Positions 35,501 to 46,550 of a DNA stretch of 64,000 bases are shown piece by piece. Position 1 is the stretch's first letter. Every line of letters begins with the position of its first letter. The translations under genes and the position numbers were made by a program. The DNA is from Cyclina sinensis (taxonomy: Eukaryota; Mollusca; Bivalvia; Venerida; Veneridae), in the NCBI GenBank assembly GCA_012932295.1, contig JAAONU010000014.1, positions 40,842,770 to 40,906,769 of the forward strand. Direction: 5' to 3'. The notes under the pieces were generated by a model. The model had not been told where the DNA came from. It saw nothing but the letters and a program-made list of their open reading frames with translations, and ran no database searches.

Positions 35501-38147
35501 AATGTATGGTCAAAAACTGGACATTCTAGAGATGAATGTATGGTCAAAAACTGGACATTCTAGAGGTGCATGACGAGGAACAACATATGAGTGAAAATGG
35601 AAATGTCTACTTCTGTATTCAGTAACGAGTATGACTGGCTGTAAGTGCCGCCTCATACTACCAGTCAATTTTCGGATCATCTGCTGAGGGATTCGAGCCC
35701 ATTCCTCCAAAAGCGCTTTTCTCAGGTGACTCGTTGTTGTTATCTTCACAGATCTGGCTGAAAGGGCTGTCTGAAGCAAAGCACGTCCAAAACATGCTCA
35801 GTGGGGATGAGATCCGGGCATCGAGCTTGCAAGTCCATATAATCAATACCTTCTGCCTCAAGGTAGTGATTGGTGACATAAGCCCTATGTGCACGGACAT
35901 TGTCGTCCAGGAAAATGAAATCTGGGCCAAAAGCACCTGCGTATGGGCGAACATGAGCATTTAGGATGTCATTGACGTACCTTACTGCCGTTCACTATCA
36001 TGTGACGCCGTCCGTCATGCCATGGATGTTGCTGCCCTCCCATAATAAAGCCTCCTTCGTAATGATCATGCTCAGCTATATAGGCCTGCCGCTAATTCCT
36101 TTACCCCTTAACCCTGACACACATATCTGGTAAGTTTACACAGAACCTTGTCTTGTCCATCTGACATGTTCCCGTGTCCACATCAGGCGCATTCTGACGT
36201 GATGTTGCTGCAGAGGGATATGTATTGCTGGTCTTTGAGCATTCATGCCAGCCGTATACAGACAATTCCTGGCCATTTGCGTGGATAAACGTACCCATCG
36301 AGTCCATCGAGTTTTAAGAACAATAAATCTGCCCTGTGCATCGGTTGAGATCTTTTGCGACCAACAGCGTGCCTTTGTAAGACGCCTGCATGTGCCTTGG
36401 TAGCGTTGTCACATCTTGCAAGACACAAAAATGACGTCCAACCTGTCTCTGTGGGAGCACTACTTCAAGCATACCAATGCCACTATCTATTTCTTCCATA
36501 TCAAGCCACCTTCTTACTCGAATATTTGCCATGTTTGCTGACAGTGTGAAAGAACATGCATAAAACGTGCACATTCTTTTCGGAATTTAACATGTACGAT
36601 ATTACCCCTGCGTCCTTAAATATTTGGATTTCTTGGGTATGTCATAGCTCGTGCCTTTTGTTCAATATCACACGGAAATTTTTCATCAAAACTCGATATG
36701 TGTAATGTCATTGGCAGGAATATACCTTTTGCCATGTATATATATTTTGTAGGGATGGGAACGAATGTTCGAATATTCGAAAATCGACCGAATATTCGAA
36801 TCTGAACATCAAATTCGAATATTCTATCATGATTTTTTTTTGATAGAGCATCGTTGATTTTTTTTTATAAATGTAAGCATTCTGATTATGCAAAAAAAAA
36901 ACACCAATCTGATTGGTATTGTGTTTGTTTATTGCGTGTCAAAAATGATCCAATTAATAATAAAATTGCAATGCATAATTGGCAGGGGCAATCGGTACGG
37001 ATTTACAGTTTGCAACAGGCGTAATTGTGTACCTTTTAATCTTTTGTTCATTTTAATTTGCGCCCGTTTATAATAGCTCAAATATTTTCCTCCTATAAGT
37101 ATATTTGAAAATAAAATCATCCTCGCTTTATGTTTGATCATCGCTTAACAATATTGAAATAAGCTTTATAAAAAAAAGACAAAGAAAAGATATGCCTCCA
37201 TCGCGTGTTTAGACTTATTTCACGCGGTTTTAATGAAAGGAATATATTATGTATTGCCAATCAATTAATAAGTATTTTAAACTTCTATTAAACAAGCCAT
37301 TCCTACGTCATGTCTAGATGACAGTACAGGTGACAACGTACAGGTGATAAAACAGTACCAATGTTCGGATGCCAAAATTCAGGTAACTGAGTGAACTGAA
37401 AAAACGAATATTCGAATATATTCGAATATGGCAAAGCGAATATTCGAATATTGATATTACTATTCGTTCCCATCCCTGATATTTTGATTTATATGTACAG
37501 TGAATGTTAACACTTGAATGAACCAAGTGATCCTTAACAATTTAATAGTATATTTGGGTCAATAGATTAGGTCCATAATTTGAATAAATGCCTTCATTGT
37601 GCACTAATATCCAAAATCATCGAGTGTGTGTGCTAGTGCGTGCGTGCGCGCGCGCACGCATGTGTGTGATGTCATTACTCATACATATACAGGAGCAAGA
37701 AAGCTATTTAGAAAAAAGCCATACATGCCTTAAAACGGAGATCTTCTTTAAAGATTAACTGTTTAGTCTGACACTCTTGTCTGCTGCGTTCCATAAACTC
37801 CTAACAAAGGCCTGCTGATGGAGAGTAGTGTAGACAGTCGTCGTGGATATCCGACCATCGACGACGGAATATCTGCCACCACTAAACTCATATTTTAGTA
37901 AAGATTACTGTGTATGTTTGACCTTTATTTAGCAAGCTTACCAAGAACTATTTTCTTTTTTCAGATAGCTGTGTCCATACACTCTGAAAAGAAAGGTTTT
38001 CTTTGTTTTGACCGTTTGTCAGGCATCGGGCGAGCACGTTTGGTGGACAAGATATCACGTGTTGTTTTTCCAGCAGTGTTCATAGTCTTTAACATTATTT
38101 ACTGGGTATATTATCTCACGTGGAATCCTGACTTTGAAGAGCATTAA
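27850..38147 (+). CDS. glycine-receptor-like Cys-loop anion channel, paralogue 1 (9 exons)
   Basis: Predicted exons: 27,850-27,947; 28,409-28,473; 29,743-29,816; 30,686-30,912; 31,993-32,075; 32,407-32,538; 33,687-33,916; 34,852-35,055; 37,965-38,147. Total is 1,296 bases, 431 residues. It would be a ligand-gated chloride-channel subunit of the plasma membrane. A hydrophobic signal peptide is followed by the extracellular domain with loop A '[13 protein letters not shown]', the Cys-loop C162-C176 (13 residues between) and a second pair C220-C231, as in glycine and glutamate-gated chloride receptors. M1 is about 245-266; M2 about 272-293 with PAR (272-274), the anion-selectivity signature; M3 about 304-328; M4 about 404-424. 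The start is the first ATG before the signal peptide. All introns are GT-AG with phases identical to paralogue 2. The agonist cannot be told from sequence. Intron 8 carries a Tc1 remnant and a hAT-type MITE. Confidence 0.9.
28635..28771 (+). mobile_element. palindromic element, copy 2 (intron 2 of channel 1)
   Basis: A 137-bp near-palindrome. The flank 'atagaggatatttg' and the right edge 'caaacaaattttc' match copy 1 reversed. It shares 'aatttatttcatcgagtga' and 'attttcacgagtggcgcag' with copy 1, but the inner arms differ ('acaccatatg' here). Confidence 0.85.
29539..29571. repeat. (TC)n microsatellite in channel 1 intron 2
   Basis: About 16 TC units, upstream of exon 3. A G-rich tract (about 29,892-29,960) lies just downstream of exon 3. 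Confidence 0.97.
31010..31222. repeat. (TCA)n and (ATT)n microsatellites in channel 1 intron 4
   Basis: Blocks of 'tcatcatcatca' at about 31,013-31,033 and 31,203-31,220 enclose ATT/AAT-rich DNA. Confidence 0.9.
33572..33665 (+). repeat. decayed partial copies of exon 7 sequence in the preceding intron
   Basis: Intronic 'aattatgcgtat' and two 'tacaaatct(g/a)tgcg' stretches parallel exon 7 positions 33,727-33,773 ('aattatgcgtattat...tacaaatctatg'). In the first copy 'acttatt' follows at the same 13-base offset as in the exon. This looks like an old local duplication of the M1-coding segment. Spurious 'ttgtttcag' acceptor-like sequence lies within it. Confidence 0.5.
35500..36590 (-). pseudogene. 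decayed Tc1-family transposase in channel 1 intron 8
   Basis: The minus strand carries an N-terminal helix-turn-helix phrase ('[18 protein letters not shown]', about 36,490-36,430) and a 'DKTRFCVN'-like piece near 36,150. Then come '[17 protein letters not shown]' (near 35,900) and a C-terminal '[14 protein letters not shown]' (near 35,700). Frames shift between these pieces and stops intervene. It is transcribed antisense relative to the host gene. A short direct repeat ('gtatggtcaaaaactggac', 35,505 and 35,539) marks its downstream side. Confidence 0.85.
36742..37486. mobile_element. hAT-type MITE with 8-bp target duplication
   Basis: The direct repeat ATATTTTG (36,742-36,749 and 37,479-37,486) flanks inverted ends reading AGGGATGGGAACGAAT inward from both sides (36,751-36,766 and the complement at 37,462-37,477). 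Several 'ttcgaatattcg' palindromes sit next to each end. No coding capacity is apparent. The 8-bp duplication fits the hAT superfamily. It lies in the last intron of channel 1. Confidence 0.8.
37621..37668. repeat. TG/CG alternating microsatellite
   Basis: Alternating purine-pyrimidine stretch ('tgcgtgcgcgcgcgcacgca') about 300 bases upstream of the last exon of channel 1. Confidence 0.85.
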
Positions 38148-38271
38148 ACTTTGAAAGAATGAACGCAGTAGTTATGTATGCAACAATACAAGAGATTTAC
38201 CTGTACTAATTGTCATGCACACCCATTAACGACACTGTTCGTAGACAAATTTCGATGTCAGCTTCCAACGG

Positions 38272-38990
38272 AATCCTGTTTCCGCATTCGACTTGTCTAC
38301 ATACCAAATATTCGACAACTAGAAACTAAGCTTAAAATTTCGACATTTCGCGGTGAAAATGTACGGTCGAAACGTTAAACAGTGACAATTTTGCACAGGA
38401 AGTCGACATAAAATGGAGCTAACTTCTTTTCGCGCTAAATTTAAGATCGTCAAAAGGATAGTTGCGTGAATGTCATTTTGTCAACTTTTAATCCAGCAAA
38501 GTAGAAATTATACCATAAGGTCAAGTTGTCGCTGTAGGATAAAATATCAGAGGGATCCAGGTACCTGTAAAAAATAAAACGAGTAGAACACTCTACTGTA
38601 TGAATGTAAGGAAAATTCTGCACTCGTGCGACAAAAGTGTAGTGTACAGTAAGTCTACTCAGTTTAGTCCTGTCTCAAAAAGTTGACGGCAGACGGGAAA
38701 AATTTATTCTGTTCGCTTTCTTAAATAGGTCGACAAGTTGACGTTTGCACGAGTATTGTAATGAATATATCAATTTGTCGGTCTCAAATTTAGCGCAAAA
38801 AGTAGAACTTTATTCTATGTCGACTTTTAGTGCATAATTATGAATCGACAAGTCGAAGATTGCGCGATAATATCGAGTCAAAAAACACCAACTTTTCGAC
38901 CTATAGACCGCAACGTGAAATGTCGAAATTTTAAGCTTAATTTCTGCTCGTCGTGTATTTGTTCAGTAGAAGACGATGGCGGAAACAGGT
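38272..38990. mobile_element. ~715-bp foldback element between the two channel genes
   Basis: Outer arms match as reverse complements over roughly 190 bases: 'cctgtttccgc' with 'gcggaaacagg', 'aagcttaaaatttcgacatt' with its complement, 'aagtcgacata' with 'tatgtcgactt', and 'cgcgctaaattt' with 'aaatttagcgc'. Weaker pairing continues toward the centre, so most of the element would fold into one long imperfect hairpin. No open frame of note. It starts about 125 bases after the stop of channel 1. Confidence 0.75.
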
Positions 38991-41464
38991 TTTCATAGCT
39001 TACCAGAATGTTGGTCAGTTTTGTCAATTTTTTCACAAAGAGAGAGAGACGTTTTATACAGCTACCAGTAATCTGCATTTCATAGCCTTTCCTTCCCAGC
39101 GACTGTTACCTCGTGCCATATTGTCTTGGTCTCTCGTGCATTTCGTAAAAGTTATACATTTACATATTCATCACATGCCTAACGTTGTTTCTATTGCAGT
39201 TTATCCTGTCACTAATTTGTTTTTTATGCACCCCCAAATCCCAAAAGGTTAGGTGAACGACCTAGGACCATTTGGTCCTCTTGTTGTTGTTGTTGTTGTT
39301 GTTATCACAATTACATAATTTGATAATTACATAAGTTGAGATTGTTACAGATGGATTTTCTAAAGTTTTATGATTACTTATTGACAAAATTCATCTCACT
39401 TCGTGTTTATAATGTTTAAATAATATTCTAGAATTGTTTTGTTTAAAATTATGTAGTAAGTGAACTGTATCAATGGAATTTTAGGTACCTAGCGTGTTGA
39501 GGTTGTAATGAAACTTAGTTAATTTCGGTTCTAAAGTTTTACAAAGATGATATTTAAAATATGATACTTTCATTGTTCATGTGTTAAAAATATATTTACA
39601 TAGATGTTACTTAATTCATGATATTTATATTTATATCCTTTTATTTTTTTCAGGATTTTATTGTGTACAAATGTATTTTCGTTGGACAAATGGTTGGTTA
39701 CTCAAATAGTGTGTAATACTGAATTTTATTAATCAATTATTTTATTAATATTTCTTGTATCTGTTCACTAAATAATATACATGTATAAATTGTTGTCACT
39801 AATTTTGTTTTAATTACCCTTTTATGACAAAGTTTAAAAGATGCGGGAGACAAGTATGTGTCCAAAATATTATTTTTTAGTGATAGGCCAAAGTCGTTTT
39901 AATTCTTGGATCATTGTTATAAACCCTGCTAAAAAACACATTCCATTTAAGAAAACCCTCCCACCGCTTGCATTTCCAAAAAAATCTTCTAAAGTCTAAA
40001 CCAAATTCCTTTGAATTACATCAAACCATGTGAGAGAAAAATACAACAGATACATTAAAATACTATTATTTACAAAGCAAGATTTCATCCAGGATCAGAG
40101 CAGTATACGTGTAGCTACATAAATCAGACGACAACCAAATAAATAAACACGATTATAGACAACCCTCAGACGCTTAAAGACATAAATGTTATGATTAGTA
40201 TGTTAGAAACTGGTTGTTTAAGAAAGAAAGAAAGAATGAAAGAAAGAAAGAAAACAAGAAGAAAACGTACGTTTAAAGACGAATGTCTAGCTAAATGTTT
40301 ATTGCTCTTCTCAGAACCAACTTCACGGACTCAATCAAAAATGTTTGATTCGATATCTCGTGAAGCATGTAAAATATTGACACAAAACTGTCCAGGCGTT
40401 CCATAGCTGTCCGAAACATTAAATGACAACAGCGGCTAACAGCCGTTCCCTTTTGATAGATTGATGGAACAGCAGACTGTTGCACGTTTATCAGTGCCAT
40501 GATTTCAACTCATCCATGCTGGCCTAGGTATATCCTCCTTCTGAGTGTCTAATCATTTCCACATATCTAAGAAATAAACAATAAATGATTTGCTTTTTTT
40601 CGTTTTTTTTTACTCTTTTTTTCTTTTCTTTTGAGGGGATATGTCTGTTCATAAATATAAATTTTGAAAAGTTTATAAATGAAATATACGTCTGCATACC
40701 TCAGTGTGACAAAAGCTATTTGCAGTGTTAGAAAATATGCAAATTTATGCAATTTGATACATACATTTTTATTTACAGCATATCACCTATAAAAACAGAC
40801 ATTTTATGCCTGTTCTTATATGGTTCACGTAAGATATCTCATATCTTGTGTAAAGATGTTAAAGATTTCAGACGCGAAATTTATTTAAACTTTTGAAATG
40901 CCATGTTTTGAAAAGAAATTAGTAATCGGTTTATCTTTTTGAATACACGTTATTCGATATTAGGTAAAAAAAGTCAACAGTTATTTCATAACATCGATAT
41001 AAATACTGGCGTAAATAATTATTTTTGCTCCTGTCATACTAAAGTAAATTTACCGTTTTTTACAAACCTTTTTTCTTGTTGTTTTTTTTTTTTGGTTTCT
41101 TTTTTTTTTACATTAATGTTCCAAAAGTTTACTGCCTCGCCTTTTATGTGCACTGAACCGCGCGAAATAAATTTCCTTCGAAGAGATAGGATTATGTAGG
41201 TTTGATGTGTTTGGTTAGAGATAATGTATTTAATATGTTTACTCTAAATAATCTTCAAACAAAATAACTTACTAAGTGTCTCAACTTTTTGTTTAGGCAT
41301 GTAAAGGAGGAATGAATCAACAATGCAAGTTTTATGCAGTCAGTGTTTTCGGAAGTACTCTAAGATGATAAAGCGATAAACGTAAAAAAGGTTGAAAAGT
41401 TGTTTTTCTAGTGAATGAATTAATAACGTCGGCGTGGATTCGCTAAATACTTTTTGAAAGTATT
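38991..41464. other. intergenic DNA upstream of channel 2
   Basis: It contains a (TTG)n tract at 39,283-39,303, a short (GAAA)n stretch near 40,224-40,254 and T-rich DNA near 41,080-41,112. The promoter of channel 2 should lie here, but I cannot point to a supported core element. Confidence 0.5.
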
Positions 41465-44400
41465 ATGGCTGTGAAATTGACAACAAATTATATCCTATTT
41501 CTGGCCACTGCCAGTATTCTGAGAAATTATCTGGTGGAAGGATCGGCATCGTCAAATGTAACGATGTGAGTAAGTTTTTCATAGACGTAACAGGGTACTT
41601 TAAACAGGAAAAAAAATTAACATTTATTTGAGCTTTGGGTAAAAATCACTTTATAATCAAATCATAAGTAATTGTTCTTAATAGTTTAGTTTTCTGTTAA
41701 CAATCAATTTATAAATTTTACTACAAGTGACATCTTTTGTACCACTAGTAAGATTATTCAGCCATATTTTTTTCATTTTTCTGCATTTTGTTATGTTTGC
41801 GTGTATGTTGCGGAATACGTATTTCAGTCATAAATAGGGAAGTAAGTGCAAACTGTTATCATTTCAATATATATATATAAGTGATATATAAGTGCGACTG
41901 TTTAGAAACATGATGTTGTCCGAAACATAAAATAGCCGAAAACTCTTCTATCATACGTATGACAGGATTGTCATACCATGTTGATAACATGACGATTATT
42001 TTTACGTTTCAAGGTCAACAATTCTTGATGAAATATTCACGAACTATGACAAGAAGCTACCCCCAACATATGACAAAGGTATGCTATTTCTTTATGCAAT
42101 CATCTATTCTGTCGTGTTCAAAATACTAACCTAGGATTGTCATTTTGGTAACCGTGTCTACGGTTCGCTTCGTGATAAACGATATGTCTGGTTTCAGTTT
42201 TCAGCAAATCTAGTTTAAATTAAATAGGTTTACTTAAATATTTGAATATTTTTGTGCTATATTCATACTAAACACGATACCCTCTTTCTTTAGATGGCCC
42301 TGACAGGCAGGTGGAAATCGAGGCTAGTATTTATGTAATATCCATGTATTCCATCAGTGAGGCTAACATGGTGAGTGTTTATATCTAAAGGTATCTGTGG
42401 TATCTGCTGTTTAATTTCTTTTATAACATAGGAAATATTAGGTCTAAAATGCTCAAAAAGTTTACGAAATGAAAGTCTGTATATAAGTATATTAACATAG
42501 ATGAGCTCCTGTTTTCGCATTGTGATAGCTTATACTCCATTGTGATAGCTTATACTCCATTGTGATAGCTTATACTCCATTGTGATAGCTTATACTCCAT
42601 TGTGATAGCTTATACTCCATTGTGATAGCTTATACTCCATTGAATAATATATTTGACAAAAGAAAGAAAGAAAAGAAAAGAAAAGGAAGAAAGAACGAAA
42701 GAAAGAAAGAAAACGATACATTGTCGATGGTTCCTTAGAAGTGTCAAAATTAACAATATAAACAAAATACCTACACCGTGACTCGGCAGTTTCACTGTGA
42801 ATTTGAATTTGAAAAAAATAATAGCTAGTGATCTTTCCTAATGTAAGTATAGTTAAATATTTCTTTATATGCAATATCGCGCTAAAGCCCCTCTGTGAAC
42901 GAGAATAATTTCATTAAATTAAGGTGCTTTATAAAAATAAGTGCAGTTGCGAGCATTTTGTTTCTGTCTCAGACCAAAATTTCATGTTATCATTGCCTTA
43001 CGCGGGCAATATATTCCTCAATTATATCAATGGTTTTTCAGGATTATTCTATGAGTATGCATTTACGTGAACGTTGGGTGGATGAGCGTCTACGCTACAC
43101 AGATGTCTTGAACCTAACACGTCTAGAGTTAGACACGTCTTTGTTTGACAGTGTCTGGGTACCAGATATTTATATTCTGAACGAGAAATCGTCTGACTAC
43201 CATGAAGTGACTGTTCTCAATAAAATGATGCACGTGTACCCGGATGGGTCCGTGCAGCTTAGTGCAAGGTAAGAAAGTTTGCATTTCTCAAAGTATACAG
43301 ATGTTTAAACGTCGAAACACGGTATTTTTCACTCTTGCGCTTCGAGTCAATTCTTCAAATATATTATAACATTTCCATTGTAAAAATACTCTTTTTCAGA
43401 ACAAATACAAACGTATACAGAATCGACTATTTCCGAAACTAATGACGTCAGTAATACTATAAATATAAAGATAAAATTTGGGATAAAAATCCAAAATTTT
43501 GAATTGCACATGAGTTAAGAATCATGTATATATATTTTAGGGTTACGGGTCTCTTTTCCTGTTCCATGCATCTACAAAAATATCCTTTTGATACACAGTC
43601 TTGTTTCCTTGAGCTAGAGTCATGTAAGTAACTTTTATTTCACTTTTTTTCAAATGTTGTTTTTTTGTTTTGATACATGTTGAACAGTTTATTTAGCCTT
43701 TTTTAATTGTAAGAGCAGATAGCGTAAATAATTCACAGAAATTACGCAAATGAAATGACCGGGCTTGTAAAAAAACCTTTGTCATAAAATTGCATGGGAA
43801 ATCACATGAAATAATTGGATAAAATATTCTTGGAAATATTAAAAGATACACAGGGCTTGTTATGGAAAAGATACAATTGCTGCCTTTTCATAGTTTATGT
43901 CCTTGCTTTTTCTGAGCCAAAAGACAATTGGAATGACAAAATTATTAATCATTTCACAGATGGTCACAGTACAGAAAGTATGAAGTTTGTATGGAAACCT
44001 GACGCTGTGTCGGTAGCCAAAGATATACAGTTTCCCCAGTTTGAGTTGACTGAAATAATTCCTTACACCTGCGACAAAGATTATTATGGAAGTAAGGATA
44101 AAGCATCATTAATTTTTATGTAAATTAGAGGTCTAAATAAAAAATGACAAATATATGTAGCTGATTCATAATGTTGTCTCATTTTAAAAGTTGTTTTTAA
44201 TTTTTTATGATAAAAGCCGTACATGTCAGGGCCAGTTTTTTTCTCAGATCAGCACATTCATTGTAACTTCGTCCGATTTATTAAGTAGGACAGTAAAATT
44301 TATTCTAAAAGAAAGAAAAAAACCCTTCTTTGAAAAGCCTCTTAAATATCTGAAAAAAAGTCTCTTTCGAAATATCTTGTTGAATCTTTTTACCAAACCT

Positions 44401-45851
44401 TTTCTTAAACGTCTTCTGCAAGTGCCGTCAACTTTATGTTACAGTTGTATTTCCATGCATTGGTGTAAAATTTATCCTGGAGAGGAACTATGCCTACCAT
44501 ATCGTGCAAATCTATGTACCAAGTATTCTGATTGTAATTCTATCCTGGGTCAACTTTTGGCTCGACTGCACATCTGTGCCAGCTCGAGTCTCACTGAGTT
44601 TACTGACGGTTTTAACAATAACAACACAGAGTTCCGGTGCCAGGGCTAACCTTCCTCGTGTGTCATATGTCAAGGTATGCATTTCGGAATGTTAGATATC
44701 TAGTAATGTGTGACTTTACGGATGCTGGATATGCCTTAAGCCGTAAAACATACTGATGGGAAAGGCTTTTAACATCTACATAAGTAATGTGCACCTCTTT
44801 TCCTAGCAAAGATTTTAGAGGAAAAATGTGCCCAAATAAAGTGACAGTTCGTTTTTCAGATTCACAGAAAATTAAATCTCGATATTGAAAGATGGATAGC
44901 TAAGCAGGTTGCTAAATATTTAATATAAAGGTTTTGAAAACGGGACAAATTCATGTTATCTTCCCCAGACGCTTGTGAAAGAATAAAGTCTGTTTCAATT
45001 TGCTTGATTTTTTATTGCTAGGCTATAGATGTTTACATGGCAGCGTGTCTCGCATTTGTGTTCCTAGGACTGGTCGAGTTCGCTTATGTCAATGTATTAA
45101 CTCGAGTAGAGAAGAAACGTCCAAAAGAAGAGTCAAAGAAGCAACTAGAAATTACGAATAAAGCCAGTAAACAGGATCAGGTGGGCGTTTCCTTTTCTGG
45201 TAACGTGTGCCTAAATTGTCATCGGTATTCGCGACTGCTCTATGCTTTTTTCGTTTATTTGACGCGCATTTAGTTAGATCTTATCTATTTTAACAGGGAT
45301 TTAATCAAGTCAGTCAAGTTTTTCCATTTTTTTTTGCATTTTTATATAAAATTACAATGTTCATTGTTAAGATAGTAATTACGTTTGTATTACAAAACCT
45401 CTCTACTATTTTGGTTTCGGGCTCCAGTCCTTTCAGATATGAAATACGACAAAGTAGGAAATGGTTTCTGATGAAAACTCTTAATTTGCATTAAGTAACA
45501 ATACATGTACTGTAATACACTCTTTCTGAAGTATTGACATGTGTACCAATAAACATCTAGCAAAATGGCTATTAATTCTAGCCGAACTGACAAACATAGA
45601 CACAAGAAGCGGTTTTTTTCCATTTCTTTTCTTAACATTTTAAATATGTATCGTTTTATTTATTTCAGGACTTGAATGAAAGTACGGCAACAGATAGAAG
45701 TGGATTATTTTGTTTCGCTCGTCTGTCTAACCTCGGAAGAGCACGACTTGTAGACAAGATATCAAGAGTTATCTTCCCTGTTGTGTTTCTCATCTTTAAT
45801 TTAGCATATTGGCTATTTTATTTTCTTTGGGACCCGCAGTTTGAAGAGTAG
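41465..45851 (+). CDS. glycine-receptor-like Cys-loop anion channel, paralogue 2 (9 exons)
   Basis: Predicted exons: 41,465-41,565; 42,014-42,078; 42,294-42,370; 43,042-43,268; 43,541-43,623; 43,960-44,091; 44,445-44,674; 45,022-45,180; 45,669-45,851. Total is 1,257 bases, 418 residues. Every intron has the same phase as in paralogue 1, and exons 2, 4, 5, 6, 7 and 9 have identical lengths, so this is a tandem duplication. Loop A is '[13 protein letters not shown]'; the Cys-loop is C164-C178 and the second pair C222-C233; PAR precedes M2 at 274-276. Exon 7 (M1-M2) is 66/77 identical to paralogue 1 by my count. The M3-M4 intracellular segment is 15 residues shorter and differs in sequence. Introns here are shorter than in paralogue 1, with fewer insertions. 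It could form homopentamers or co-assemble with paralogue 1. The agonist is unknown. Confidence 0.9.
42520..42640. repeat. 20-bp tandem repeat, six near-perfect copies (intron 3 of channel 2)
   Basis: The unit 'attgtgatagcttatactcc' repeats without visible divergence, followed at 42,659-42,712 by a purine-only GAAA-rich tract. The lack of divergence points to recent expansion and likely length polymorphism. Confidence 0.97.
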
Positions 45852-46051
45852 TAGCCGATTATTAATTTGTATACTTTTACACAACATGTTGAGGAGTATT
45901 AGACATCCTATTTTTATTGTTGTTATAGTTGTTGTTACTGTTGCTGCTGTTTTTACAGAACTGACCCAAACGACAAAAATTTGAAATGATAAATCCAAGC
46001 GTCTTTAACATAACAAAAGGGACTGAATCAGATTGTTCAATAAGTAACATA

Positions 46052-46312
46052 GGTGACTCGTTGGCCGAGTGGTTTGTGCGTTAGGCTACGAAGCTAGCGA
46101 CCCATGTGCGAATCCGGGTAGCGACTGAGTTACCGACATATTTCCCAGAGCTGGCTGGTAACTTAACCGGGTACTGTTTCCAGCAGTTTCGGCCTTGACG
46201 GGGTCGGAGAGGTAAAAGACACGAGCCGTGGGCTCTTCTGGAAACAGTTCTTTTCATCCACAGGTGGAAACTTTGGTTTACTACCCACGTTAAATAAGAA
46301 ACCTTTACCTTC
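46052..46312 (+). mobile_element. tRNA-derived SINE, family D
   Basis: The head has A box 'ttggccgagtgg' and B box 'gtgcgaatccggg' (46,060-46,125) and resembles a Ser/Leu-type tRNA. A ~190-base body follows, with an 'aagaaacctttaccttc' tail. It lies 200 bases past the stop of channel 2 and could be in its 3' UTR. Confidence 0.8.
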
Positions 46313-46541
46313 AATGCTGGCTTTGCTTGAGAATCATGATAAAACTGTACCTAAAAATGTAGTAAATGATTTTGTTGTTTCTGAGCATGGTACGTTGTTT
46401 ATATAAATGCAACTATCATATTCGAAATTCCATTATTTATTTGAACATTACTTATATCATAATTTAGAGCGTCCAGTTTCAAAATAATCAAAAAGCTTCG
46501 GAGTAAAATAGAAATAAAACTTTTAAACATTTGAAATGACT

Positions 46542-46547
46542 TTTATT
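46542..46547 (-). terminator. polyadenylation signal AATAAA of the unrecognised minus-strand gene
   Basis: The hexamer starts only three bases after the TAG at 46,553-46,551, so the 3' UTR would be extremely short. It is canonical and correctly oriented. Confidence 0.6.
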
Positions 46548-46550
46548 GCC

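Noticed and set aside
42520..42640. CRISPR-like array
   Set aside because: Direct 20-bp repeats without spacers in a eukaryotic intron; a simple tandem repeat.
45181..45273. Read-through extension of channel 2 exon 8 to a stop
   Set aside because: The frame ends without M4, while the GTGGGC donor and the 45,669 acceptor restore the family-conserved M4 exon.
27850..45851. One fused gene spanning both channel copies
   Set aside because: Each copy has its own signal peptide, complete M1-M4 set and stop codon.
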